A stretch of 64,000 bases of DNA, taken from assembly GCA_025330725.1 (NCBI GenBank), contig JAIWND010000001.1, forward strand, positions 2,413,795 to 2,477,794, read 5' to 3'. Below, piece by piece: positions 1 to 10,471 of the stretch. Within the stretch, counting starts at the first letter, position 1. Each line of letters starts with the position of its first letter. Position numbers and translations under genes: made by a program. The notes under the pieces were generated by a model that was not told the origin of the DNA, did no database searches, and saw only the letters and a program-made list of their open reading frames with translations. This stretch comes from Chlamydoabsidia padenii (Eukaryota > Mucoromycota > Mucoromycetes > Mucorales > Cunninghamellaceae).

Positions 1-14
1 CGTCTCTTTTTTAG

Positions 15-592
15 GTTATGGCTCTTCAGCAGTTGTATATGGGGCCATGTACAAACCAACCAACAGAAAGGTGGCTATCAAGGTAATCGATCTTGATATG
101 TTTGAACGAAATCAAATTGACGAACTTCGAGTAAGTTGACTTGTGAAAAAACACAATATCCCCACAAATTACTAACTCCGATTGTTATTGAAGCGTGAAA
201 CTGCATTAATGGCGTTGTCCAAACATCCTAATGTACTACGTGTGTATGGCTCATTTGTATCTGGTTCCAAACTTTATATTATTACACCTTATTTATCTGG
301 TGGATCTTGTTTGGACATTATGAAAACTTGTTATCCTGATGGGTTTGATGAAATCTCTATTGCCACCATATTGAAACAAGCCTTGGAAGGTCTAGTTTAT
401 CTGCATAAAAATGGTCATATCCATCGTGATGTCAAGGCGGGAAATTTATTAATGGATGAACATGGGGTGGTACAATTGGCAGATTTTGGTGTATCAAGCT
501 CTTTAACTGAGAACAATGAAGTTCGGAAAACGTTTGTTGGCACTGTAAGTATATACATATAATATAAATGACGTGTACGAAACTAACTCATC

Positions 593-630
<38 letters not shown>

Positions 631-2706
631 CTGATAGCCTTGTTGGATGGCACCTGAAGTAATGGAACAAGCTGGATATGACTTTAAAGCCGACATTTGG
701 AGTTTTGGTATTACTGCTATTGAATTGGCTACTGGTCATGCTCCCTTTGCAAAATATGCTCCTATGAAGGTATTGATGATGACTCTCTCTCAAGATCCAC
801 CCACACTCTCTCGTGAAACTGCCAAACACAAATTTTCAAAACTAATCAAGGAAATGATCGATACTTGTCTTCAAAAGGATCCCAAGAAAAGGTAATCAAC
901 CATGAAATGATATACATCACATACTCTTCTCACTCTCACTCTCTTATATATACTAGACCTTCTGCTGAAAAACTATTACAACATCCGTTTTTCAGGCAGG
1001 CCAAGAAAATGGACTTTTTGGCGAAAACAATCTTGAATCGAATACCAGCATTGGACCTGCGTCCTCACAAAAAAGTTCCTCAGAAACATATCACCTTTGA
1101 ATCAACTGACCAATGGGACTTTGACACCTTCTCCGACGATGATGATGATGATGACAAGAAAAGTGCAACATCCACCACTCCTAACAACAAGAAACATATA
1201 TCTTTTGGTGATACCGTTGTCAAATCAGCCAATAAGAACAAACTGGAATCAACATTATCGCCTACTATAGAATCGCCTGATCAATCATCATCATCTCTGT
1301 CGAATAAACAACCAACATCACCTGATCTTGCCATACCAACTCCTCAAAGAAGATCAAGGTTTGTTATTGGCGAGAATCAATCGGATCAGCATAATAGTAA
1401 TACTATTCAATCTCAACGGTCAATGTCTTCTTCTACATTTGATACACATCCTGTCTCACTCATCTCCACAACTATGTTTACTCCATCTGAAAAAACCGGT
1501 GTTGGATTGGGTATATCGGGAAGCAACAACAACAACAATAGTACTACTAGTCAACCTTCCATCGGCTCATCATCATCGGCGTCGTCTTCTTCCTCCACTC
1601 CTGCTCCTCCTCCTGGTCAAGAAGTCAAGAAGGGTCGATTCAGTGTCAATCAAACACCACAACGAACAACATACATATCCTCACCACTGTTAGAAAATGG
1701 CCAGCAAGAAGGAGTGATTGGAGCAGCAGCAACAACAGCAGTATTAGCAGCAGCGGCAGCAGCGGCAGTAACATCATCCACCACTGATCACCAAGAATTC
1801 AAATCCATACCTGTCACACGAATCGGCAGTAATGACAGTTTACGAAAATCTCGGTTTGCCGTACATCATTCTCCTACCATGGGCCCGGAAAAATCAACAC
1901 CACAAGAGCCTTCCTCAAGGAAATCCTCGGTGGGTGGTAAAATCAGTAGGTTCTCAGTGGCAAAAGAAGACTCGACAAACGGCGACGATTCGGAAGGACG
2001 GAAAAAGGGACGATTCCAATTATCTGGTGATATGAAACATGACAGCAAGGATGGGTATATGGAATCACCCATCTCGTCGGTTTGCTCCTACTCGCCCAAC
2101 TCATCCTTCTCCCGTGGGCAAAGGCTTGTAGATCCGGCATTGATCTATACACAAATGGAACATCTTTACAGGCAGATGGAATCTCAAAAAGTATTGCTAC
2201 AGGAAATGCTGATTGGGTTATCCCTACAGCCCAAGAGTGAACATCGATCTCGATCTGGTACTTTGACAACGGAAATCACTCACACCGTGGTAAACAAAAC
2301 TTGGGAAAAAAAAAAAAAAAAAAGTCTATCATCAAAACTTATCTTTTTCTTTCTTTTTTGATAGGAACACTTACAACATCTTTTGATGATACAGGGAAAA
2401 GAAAAGGAACAACTATCAAGGGAAAACGATTATTTACGACGTGAACTGGATCGACTACGACGATCATCAACAAAAGACAAAGCATCACACCGCGACATTG
2501 CACCTATTGTCGTTGATCCTTTACCCCCTTCTTCCTTGGATTACTTTACACCCCCTCGACCACATACCACCTCACCTACAGCAATGACACCCCTGGATGG
2601 CGAAGTATTAAAATCAACTAGTCTGACAGTCCATCCTAGACAGCCTGACAATCATTCGGTTTTACCCACTCCTTCCACATCCTACTCTACAATGCCCCTT
2701 CCCTAG
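15..2706 (+). CDS. SPAK/OSR1-type Ste20 kinase, 5'-truncated by window edge
   Basis: A serine/threonine kinase of the Ste20/GCK-VI (OSR1, SPAK, Fray) family. Exons read as 15-130, 194-544, 638-891, 957-2289 and 2365-2706, all in phase; earlier exons lie outside the window. Visible kinase motifs are the VAIK lysine, HRDVKAGN catalytic loop, DFG, and a T-loop plus subdomain VIII reading VGTPCWMAPE, followed by [15 protein letters not shown], which closely follows animal OSR1. Family members phosphorylate ion cotransporters; here that role is inferred. After the kinase domain comes a long low-complexity tail (acidic run, polySer, polyAla) and a C-terminal coiled coil near 2390-2470. I see no CCT docking domain. 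Instead the tail carries four RFx[V/I] peptides (1357, 1636, 1852, 1948) and one RFQL (2011). An AATAAA lies at 2776. A 30-base T run fills the intron at about 601-630. Confidence 0.9.
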
Positions 2707-2954
2707 TTTTGGTCTCCCCCATCTTAGTACCATAGTTTATGTATATAATTTTTTTTTTTTTTTTTTTTTTTACTCAATAAAGACAAATCATGCGTATAAA
2801 TGGCACAATGGATTTTCTAAGATGATTCCCCCTCCAGTAAATACAATGGTTTTATAAAATGAGTTGATGTTTTTATTAATTCAAAACAAATGATAAAAAA
2901 AAAAAAAAAAACTATACACAAACAAAGATCTACCTAAAAGGTCTAACATCAAAT

Positions 2955-3750
2955 TTAGATCTTTTGCATAGCAGCAACATCGACGGATTGGACATAGTCT
3001 TCCAAAGCTTCGATTTGTTCAGTCAAGTCATCCATGGACACCTTGTCATCTTCGACCACACAGTTGATTTGGAGTTTCTTGATACCGAAACCAATGGCAA
3101 CCAATTGGTGACCACCCCACAAGAGACCTTCCATGGAGATAGCCTTGACACCGTTGGTCAATTCGTTCATGTCGGTTTCATCATCCCAGGGCTTGACTTC
3201 GAGAGTGACGGTGGTCTTGGCAGTAGGCTTGGGCTTGTTGGCCTTTTTGGCATTGTATTCGGCAACACGGGCAGCCTTGATCTTTTCAGCTTCTTCATCG
3301 ACTTCATCATCGTCGGAGCCAAAGAGATCGATATCATCTTCATCTTCAGCGGCAGGAGCGGCAGCAGGAGCAGCAGGAGCAGCAGCAGCCCTATACACGT
3401 TAAAAAGATTTAATATACTATACCCCCACATTCCTTAGTTTTCTTTTTTTTTTCGACTTACTTGGCGGTCAATCCTTGGACAGCAGCAATGTGGCTGTAC
3501 CATCTGGCCAAATGAGGGTAGGTGGCAGCAGCAGGACCTTCGGGAAGAGCTTCAAAGACAGCCTTGTCAGCTTCAGAGGCTTCGCTACTATAAACGTTAA
3601 ACCCCCCCCCAATCAATGCATTAGTGATCCATTTAGCATTTGACGCATGTCTCTTTTTTTAAAAAAAGTTTACCCCTTGACGTAAGAGACGTTTTCGAAG
3701 AAACCGTTGAGGATCTTGTAGGCCAAGCCAGATTCGAGAGAGAAGGACAT
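2955..3750 (-). CDS. EFB1: Translation elongation factor 1-beta (eEF1B-alpha, GDP/GTP exchange subunit)
   Basis: Guanine-nucleotide exchange factor for eEF1A in translation elongation. Exons 3674-3750, 3462-3587 and 2955-3390 sum to 639 nt, giving 212 aa, the usual family size. The protein has an N-terminal GST-C-like region (starts MSFSLESGL), an Ala/Pro linker, the acidic [14 protein letters not shown] segment typical of eEF1B, then the C-terminal exchange domain ([24 protein letters not shown]). The C-terminus is MQKI rather than the common QKL/QKI. Codons end mostly in C or are otherwise restricted, as expected for a highly expressed gene. It converges on the kinase upstream. The 5' side is rich in CT/GA stretches. 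Confidence 0.96.
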
Positions 3751-4497
3751 AATGTTTTTAAGGTGATGAAAGAGAAAGAAGGAGAGAGAGAGAGAAATGA
3801 TAGAGAAGAAAAAAAATAAATACGCACTTGAAAATTTTCATTGGCAGCAAGATTATTCGGTCACAAATAAAAAGACCTCCGCCATCTCTTCACTCACTCT
3901 CTTGCTTTTTTTTTGAGTTGTGCCTATTTTCAAAAGAAAAAAAAAGTCATTATTCATTGGTCTTGTAGTCTCTTTTTGTATAAAGTGGTGGTAGAGTATC
4001 GAGGAGGGTGGCAGCTATACTCTTCAGAACAGATCAAAGGATGGTGGAATTCAAACGCCGCCTTGAGGCTTAGCCGCACGTGTATCCGTGTCAAAACGAA
4101 CATCCTACTCACCCCTTTTCTTCGTACACCCAACGCACCCTGATGTTATTTTTTTATTGTTCCTGCATATACAGATTCGTACAGTCGCCTTCCTTTCACG
4201 TAATTCAAAAAAAAAAAAAATTGGGTCCATTCATGCAAATATTTCAAACCCCGATGGGTTCGCCGGGAAACATGCAATCTGGACCAAATAGAATCAAATT
4301 ACATGAGTATGCCTTTTTTTAGGGGCAATAAGACATAATTTATAAATGATAATGAAGACAAATTGATTGATTTATTTTATTATGAAGATCACTATCCAAA
4401 AGCGGAATGTTAAAATAAGAAGGGGGGAAATGGCATAAATGACCTAAAAACTAACCTAATACTAATATCCACAAGTCGTCACATGTTGTTCAGCAGA
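3751..4497. other. Intergenic region upstream of EFB1
   Basis: No convincing coding region; the short open frames here have no recognisable domain. The first 100 bases upstream of EFB1 hold GA/CT-rich sequence expected of a 5' UTR and promoter. A copy of the recurring element (TTTCAAACCCCGA) lies at about 4242-4254. Confidence 0.5.
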
Positions 4498-5373
4498 TCA
4501 TCCAAGGGTAGGTCCATTTCCGGTATAATGGGTGTCGGCTTCGGTTGACGTTTCGATACTAACCTCAAAACGACCTTTTTTCACCATAAACGATCGATGG
4601 CGTTGAAGAGGCCTGATCATTGAATCGTTTGTGATGGTGTTGATTCTTCGCAATTCCTTGATAATATTAGGTACATCGTCAGATTGTTGTTGCTGATGAT
4701 GATGATAGTGTCGTTCTTGTGGTGCCGATATTTTCCTTGTTAATAATGGTGGTGGTTGGTCGCCATCAAGCCAAAATGCAGAATCCCATATATGTGGACT
4801 AGAAGTGGTGGTATTAGTAGTAGTGGTAGAGAAACTAAAAAGGGTAGAATAAGCTGATTGTTTGTCTTGATCCAATAAAAAGGTCTTTTTTGTATCGATA
4901 TATCTTTGTTCCACAATGAGGTCACCATGAGTGATACCTTGGGATACAAATTGAATACCATCAGTAGTGGGTGATATATTATCACACTTTCCATATTGGT
5001 TCTTCTTATAGTGATCATCAAAGGAAGGTGAGGTGGTAAGGGACGGTCGTCTGATCAAGATGCCAGGTACCTTATCGTTGATGATAGGGGATGCCGAAGA
5101 AGATAACATTGCATCCGTCAATTGTTGCTGTTGTTGTCTTGCCATGTTTTGTTGATATCGCCGGCGTTCATACGTCTTGTCTTGGTCGAGTATTTGGCTA
5201 TCACTTTTAAAAAGGGAAGCGAGGTGTGCCATGGAGGGTCTTTTGAGTTTATGGCAAGGTGGTGTCCGGGTGATCTTGTCGAAGAATAAAGTTAATTTGT
5301 TATTATGCTGAGTATCAATCGATTTTGTTGTCGCTTTTTTGGATTTGTTACGCTTGAAGAGTGCCATGACCAT
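4498..5373 (-). CDS. Hypothetical basic protein with RFxV motif
   Basis: An unspliced frame of about 291 aa. I chose the ATG at 5373 (MVMALFKRNK), which puts a basic patch at the N-terminus; an upstream ATG at 5409 and a downstream one at 5367 are alternatives. No enzyme domain is recognisable. The protein looks disordered: Gln and His runs, Ser/Thr-rich stretches and three basic-Ser sites of AGC-kinase/14-3-3 style (RRPSL, RKISA, RHRSF). Near the C-terminus is VKKGRFEVSIET (RFEV at 4561-4572), the same KGRFxV pattern that occurs in the tail of the OSR1-like kinase 1.8 kb away. A scaffold or kinase-substrate role is only an inference. Confidence 0.6.
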   Translation of the reverse strand: MVMALFKRNKSKKATTKSIDTQHNNKLTLFFDKITRTPPCHKLKRPSMAHLASLFKSDSQILDQDKTYERRRYQQNMARQQQQQLTDAMLSSSASPIINDKVPGILIRRPSLTTSPSFDDHYKKNQYGKCDNISPTTDGIQFVSQGITHGDLIVEQRYIDTKKTFLLDQDKQSAYSTLFSFSTTTTNTTTSSPHIWDSAFWLDGDQPPPLLTRKISAPQERHYHHHQQQQSDDVPNIIKELRRINTITNDSMIRPLQRHRSFMVKKGRFEVSIETSTEADTHYTGNGPTLG

Positions 5374-7821
5374 GGTAAAGATATGTCGGTATGTATAGAG
5401 TAGAATCAAATAAAGTAGGTAGTATAAAATTGGCTGGGATGTTCTTTTTTCAAAAAAGAAGGAGGGTGGAGAGTATATACAAAATGTACAAGTGGGGAAG
5501 AGAAGAAAGAAAAGAAAAGAAATTCAATTTGAAAGGGGGGGCTCCAAGAAGAAGAAAAATGTCGGAATTTCAAAAATACAAAGTGCCATTCATCTCTTTT
5601 TTTCTTTCTTTCCTTCTTTCCATTCATCTCACTTTACTCAACATATTTGTATCCAATAACTCTAATAAAAGAAACATACTTTATTTTATACCCTATGATA
5701 TGAGATTCGATGAACTTTTGTCAGCAAATGGACTTTGGACTAGTGCAAGGTAAAAGAACAAAACAAAAGGTAGTGCCACACAAACAAAAACAGCTAAAAG
5801 TTACTTGTTTATAGTGCTGAAACTTGAGGTTGTCAGAAGATTTGAAAAAAAAAATGCATTGGGGTGGAGAATATGCCGGTGCTTTAGCATGGTTGCATAG
5901 AAAGGTGCATCAATCATGTGGAAGGGGCTTGCCACTCTGCAATGGAAGAAGCCAACCATGATTTGACCGCTCCTATCCTGGGAAGATCGACTAAAATGGG
6001 CTGGAAATGTAAGTATAAACCATCTTGACATCTTTTACTGAACTAACAACTCCTTTTGGTATTACCCTATTACCCGCAGATACAGTAAACATCCACTTCG
6101 GAAACTCTCGGATTAAACTTGAAAGGTCGAGTCATGACAATGATTCTTCAAAATGGAGTAGAAGACTAACACTAACTTTGCCTTTTGCTTTTATACAGGA
6201 TATCTCAAGCTTGCTCATTATTCTTAATACCACAATAAAACGTGGAATAAGGTCAGTTAAAGATCAAGTTAAAATTAAACTATAATCACATTATTAACAT
6301 TAATTAATTTAGATACATGTATGATCAGGCAAAAAGGAATCACTCGAAAACAAAATCATGCAAATCGGAGTGGTAATTAATACAAATGTAAACCCCGCTT
6401 TTAAAAATCATTCAAGTTTGTTATTTTTATCTTTCATAATTAATCTTTTTATCTTTTCCTGTATTAGTATAAATCATCGTCCTTTTATTATCTTCTCTGG
6501 CGGGTCTGCGTGCAACTATACAATCAAGTCAACATATCAATCAAAACTGTAATACTGATATCATCTTACCTCATAATAGCTTCTACCTTCCAATCCATTA
6601 CGCCAAATGTTTGTCATGTTCTCGGTATCTCTGATGATGGAGGATCCACTGCAAGTACAATAACATGACTATGCACCAACAAAACTAATGTATTTTTATT
6701 AAAGTGAACTACTGCGTGTGCTAGGGGGTCCCAGTATAGGTAATTTGCGCTCAAAACTCACAAGACTGATCATGACGGATGGTCCTGGATGCTTCGGAAT
6801 GTTTAGCTATCAAGTAAATCATGAGCCACCGCTTACCTTGTCTTAAGGATGAACACAAATACGTGATGAATGGTCACTCTTTGTAGAAGGTCAACACAGG
6901 TACATTTTTTTAAAAGAAAAAGAGTTGGGTGATACTAAACTTTTTATTTTATTTTTTGTAATGAATACATAGGCTTTGGCATCAAATATCTATTGAGAAG
7001 AAGTAAAGCTATCCGGGGATTCTTAATGGCATTCAATAGCGAAATCCTGAATCGAGCACACAAACACTTCAATTTTCGGAATGGGTCCTCCTGGATTCCA
7101 TACACCGCCTTTTCCATTCAATCTCATTCCAAACACACCACCTTTGGCCTTTGTCACTCATCTCATTTACTTTACAAACTCTGGCAAGTCAAATGAATAA
7201 TGCCATGTTTTGTGGTACTCATCTTTTTTTATGTATTCATAGACATATATTCCTGTGGACGTGGTAACCATTTAGCACTTGGGAATCAAATGTATTCCGG
7301 TGGAAGCCGATCCTTCATCTTTTAAATCTTGTTAACATGCTGATAGGTTCCAGGATGCACTTAATTCTCTATTAGATTAGTATGGAAGAACGTAGAATGA
7401 TAGCAGCATTGTTTGTTAGTATAGCCTATTAAAAATAAACAGCTTCTTTGAATCCATAACTTTGTGATGTGCATTTATGGAACATTATGGGCTATGTCTT
7501 TTTTTAGGGGTTTCTTATGATTATATGAATTGAAAGTAAACTTTATTTATTTTGAAAATCATGAAAAAAAGGGCCGTATTTGAAAATAACGGCGGCGGTA
7601 TGAATGTTGGAAAAAGTTTCTTCTTACATAAACGAGATGTGTCATGTTCTTTCACACCTAGCACCTAGTTACACATTTACTGAAATTGCTGTCGCATATA
7701 TTAGATGGAAGCAGACATTTGTGAAATTCGGCAGAACATGCTGCTTGGCAAGGTGGCACTGCAATAACCTCATTTAGCGCAAGACAAATAGTCAGCAGAA
7801 ATAAAGCTTTGATGTTCATTT

Positions 7822-8100
7822 ATGATAAAAGCAGTTATGAATAAAGTAGATCAAAAGTTATGGATAGAAAGTGGTAAGATTTACAAAAGTAATATCAGAA
7901 GGTGGGAAAATGGAAAGAAGGAAGAGATCAAGATAAAAGAAGGGCATCCACATCAAATCATCATGTTTTTATACACAATTGGTGATAACGTTACTATTAT
8001 AACAAAAGAGGGATTCAAGGGGAGAAAAGTAGTTCTGGTACGAAGGACTTATGCACCAGGGGTAGTGATCGGCACGGAACCTTATCCGGTACAGTACTGA
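7822..8100 (+). CDS. Small hypothetical ORF
   Basis: A 92-codon intact frame with a lysine-rich N-terminal half and a hydrophobic, beta-like C-terminal half (VTIITKEGFKGRKVVLVRRT). It does not resemble a family I know. There is no evident intron, and flanking DNA looks degraded, so it may be a chance frame or a fragment of a decayed gene. Confidence 0.2.
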   Translation: MIKAVMNKVDQKLWIESGKIYKSNIRRWENGKKEEIKIKEGHPHQIIMFLYTIGDNVTIITKEGFKGRKVVLVRRTYAPGVVIGTEPYPVQY

Positions 8101-8355
8101 TCTATCACTCGTTGTAGCATCTTGAGTGAAACGTACATACAGCTATGGATGACTGACTTTTTCCCCGCACAAGCACCGAGTGCTTTAAAGAGAGGAATGA
8201 GAAAAAAAAAACAACTGAGGGAATTGGGTATTAGAGATAATGAAGTAAATACAACACCGAAGTTTTTTTGTAGGGACCATGATTTCCTTTTTTTGGGTCA
8301 TATCCGATGCATTCGCCTTGACTGACTGGTTGGGCCCACTCCCTAGTCAGATATG

Positions 8356-8460
8356 GGAAGAGCACTACTCGCTCCATTGTTAACCGATGTTAATGATTAA
8401 AATGGCAATGTGAGCGCTATGGTATATTTCCAACATAATTTACCGTAAAAGCCAAGCACC
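8356..8460 (-). repeat. Dispersed repeat R1, copy a
   Basis: The reverse complement of this segment matches 55735-55839 over about 105 bases at roughly 80 percent identity by eye. Shared blocks include AATCATTA followed by a GTTAAC core and GAGCGAGTAGTGCTCTTCC. No coding frame is conserved. A shorter third copy is at 55561-55600. Confidence 0.75.
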
Positions 8461-8854
8461 TATACCCTTGTGTCAGTTTGTCCAAGCTTGCAATGACTTT
8501 GCAAGACAAAAAAAAAAAGAAGCGAACTTTATTTTCAAATCCCGCTTGGGGTGCACTTGGCCGCCACAAAAAAAAATTGACCCAAAAAAGCAACCTCTGA
8601 TCATCATCATCATTGTGTTTTTTATTGCTGGTGAGTGCTTTGGAAGCAGCGGCTTATGTCACCTTTTCATGTACTTTTTTTGTCGAAATTTTCGCAGCCG
8701 CTTCGAGTGCTTGAAAAGTTGGAACCTTAATTGATTTTTAGAGGATTTGAGGGTTTTGATACAGGACACTGGCTTTTCATCATTGCTAGATCGATTAAGT
8801 AGATATCAACAAGCGGTATTACAGGAGTTAATTTCAAATCTCGACATTCATTCT

Positions 8855-8860
<6 letters not shown>

Positions 8861-8897
<37 letters not shown>
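8861..8897. repeat. Long poly(T) tract
   Basis: About 37 consecutive T bases. Similar tracts occur at about 14968-15012 and, as poly(A), at 54004-54036 and 56971-57004. Poly(dA:dT) runs of this size exclude nucleosomes in fungi; several here sit within 150 bp of a start codon. Confidence 0.8.
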
Positions 8898-8898
<1 letters not shown>

Positions 8899-9121
8899 TC
8901 CATGCAGCAAATGGAACTAAAACAGAACTTGCCAATGTTGTTCATAGCTTGATCAGTTGACATTAAGGTATCACCGTTCTCAGAACACGAGATTCCCATT
9001 TGTGTAGAAAAATATACGATCAAATAAAGCTTGATCAGTATACTTGTCCTATTTGGATATGCTACCATATACGAAATGGTATCACTGCTGCGTACTCGAT
9101 AATGAAAAGAGAGTATATAAG

Positions 9122-9672
9122 ATGGCAAACCCATGCATTTTCTTCTTCTTCTTCTTCTTCTTCTTCTTCTTCTTCGTCTTCGTCTTCATTTTTTTTTTAA
9201 AAAAAAAGTGCTCAACATGCCCCCGGGAAGTGTTTTTTTTATGGTCGCCGGCCGCCGTCGACAACAACAACACTAACAACAACGATGATGCAAATAAAAG
9301 GGAAAATAAAGTCATAATTATCTCGAACCTGAATCCTTTGACTAAAAGCGGTATAATTTACGATGTATTCATCAAGTATGGACATATCTTTAACGTCGAC
9401 CTCAATACCGATGAGGCCGACAGATTTGATGGAACAGCAAATGTCGAAGTCTCGTAAGTAGATAATGAAAACAATCCTTTTTGAATGACTCTCCTACTAA
9501 CTAATCTTCCTCCTTTCCCTCCCCCTTTTTTTTAAGGTCTATGCCAGAAGACTTTGACATCTTGCACCGAATAACGATTGATGGTGTAGAATGTGTAGTT
9601 TTTAGAATAGATGAATATTTAAATACCCGCTTGCATAATCCTCTTCCCCCTCCCATTACGCATAAAGTGTAA
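9122..9672 (+). CDS. ALY/REF-like single RRM protein, start uncertain
   Basis: The core frame carries an RNA-recognition motif: RNP2-like VIIISNL, then a loop-helix segment (GIIYDVFIKYGHI) and an RNP1-like GTANVEV, in the style of the ALY/REF/Yra1 mRNA-export adaptors. Coding sequence runs to 9453, an intron occupies 9454-9536, and the last exon is 9537-9672. The second half of the RRM (DILHRITIDGVECVVFRI) is on the last exon. The 5' end is unsatisfactory. The in-frame ATG at 9122 would put a polyPhe run, made by a CTT microsatellite (about 9138-9180), in the protein, while the ATGs at 9217 and 9241 are out of frame. Either an upstream exon exists or the gene is damaged. Confidence 0.5.
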
Positions 9673-9829
9673 CCTTTACTGTTGCACATCCACCCCTTTA
9701 CCCTTTATAGAATCATATCAAAACAATACAAAAAAAAAGTATATATACCCCATCATATTTTATTCAATAAAAAAAGCATACAGTAACCTTTTATATCACT
9801 TATTTTGCTTCGACCCAATACTACAGATA

Positions 9830-10290
9830 TATCTTTTTTATTGGTGGCTGCAATTTTGTGATAAGAAAAGTGACGTATGGTTTCCCACTGTATGTGGCCA
9901 TCAATGAGTTCCAGTTGGATGCAACTACTTGAGGGAAAGATCGTGCTTTAGTACCTTAGGGTGCTTTCCACTATGTCTAATAACCCAAAAAGTCTCAAAA
10001 TTTAAAACTCATTCTCTTTGTTGGCGGGATTTGAATGTTGCCACCAACATCATGAGAATTGGTATACACCTGGCTGTCACCAATGTCGAATACCTGGCTT
10101 TTCCCAAAGCAATAACAAGAGCAATAACTGCTGATAAATTAGCACAACTTCTTTATATTCATCGCACTTCCTGGATTGTGAACATGCATGAATCCCGTCC
10201 TTTTGAGAGTGATGGGCCTCCGTGAAGGTAAGTAGAAAAAAATCACATATCTTCTTCCATAAAACAATAACTGATGTATAAAGGAGAAAC
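9830..10290 (+). pseudogene. Fanzor (TnpB-like) C-terminal relic, family B copy 1
   Basis: Translated pieces match the C-terminal part of the relic at 59.5-60.8 kb. They include a degenerate INEFQLD segment, then CWRDLNVATNIMRIGI, which is the RuvC-III RDxNAAxNI signature of TnpB/Fanzor nucleases, then a shared tail ending TSWIVNMHESRP. Nucleotide similarity to the other copies continues about 60-80 bases past the stop codon, marking the element's 3' end. Upstream zinc-finger cysteines are not all recoverable. No functional protein can be made from this fragment. Confidence 0.7.
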
Positions 10291-10471
10291 TTGTTTACAG
10301 TTTTTTTTTAAAACTTTCAGGTCTCGTTTTCAGGTCCCGATTTTCAGTTCAATTCACTAATTTAAAGTTTGGGTTTTATCGTCAAGTAGTGCCATATACA
10401 TTTGTCTTTTCTTTTTCTTTTTCTTTCTCTTTATTCCTTCGATGTTCTCTCTCTCAGCCACTTTGTTAACC

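Larger units (their letters stand above)
5410..9120. other. Gene-poor region with degraded sequence
   Basis: About 3.7 kb without a gene I can support. A 92-codon frame (7822-8100, +) is the longest intact one outside low-complexity DNA. A relic-like frame at 5850-5960 (+) reads in part GALAWLHRKVHQS but is closed by stops. A copy of a dispersed repeat lies at 8356-8460, a recurring CAAATCCCGC element at 8532-8545, and a 37-base T tract near 8861-8897. Confidence 0.5.

Noticed and set aside
2964..3438. Plus-strand ORFs opposite EFB1
   Set aside because: Shadows of a strongly biased coding sequence; the minus-strand eEF1B match is decisive.
9082..9315. Minus-strand ORF rich in Lys and plus-strand polyPhe/polySer ORFs around 9.0-9.3 kb
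   Set aside because: They are translations of the CTT microsatellite and T runs.
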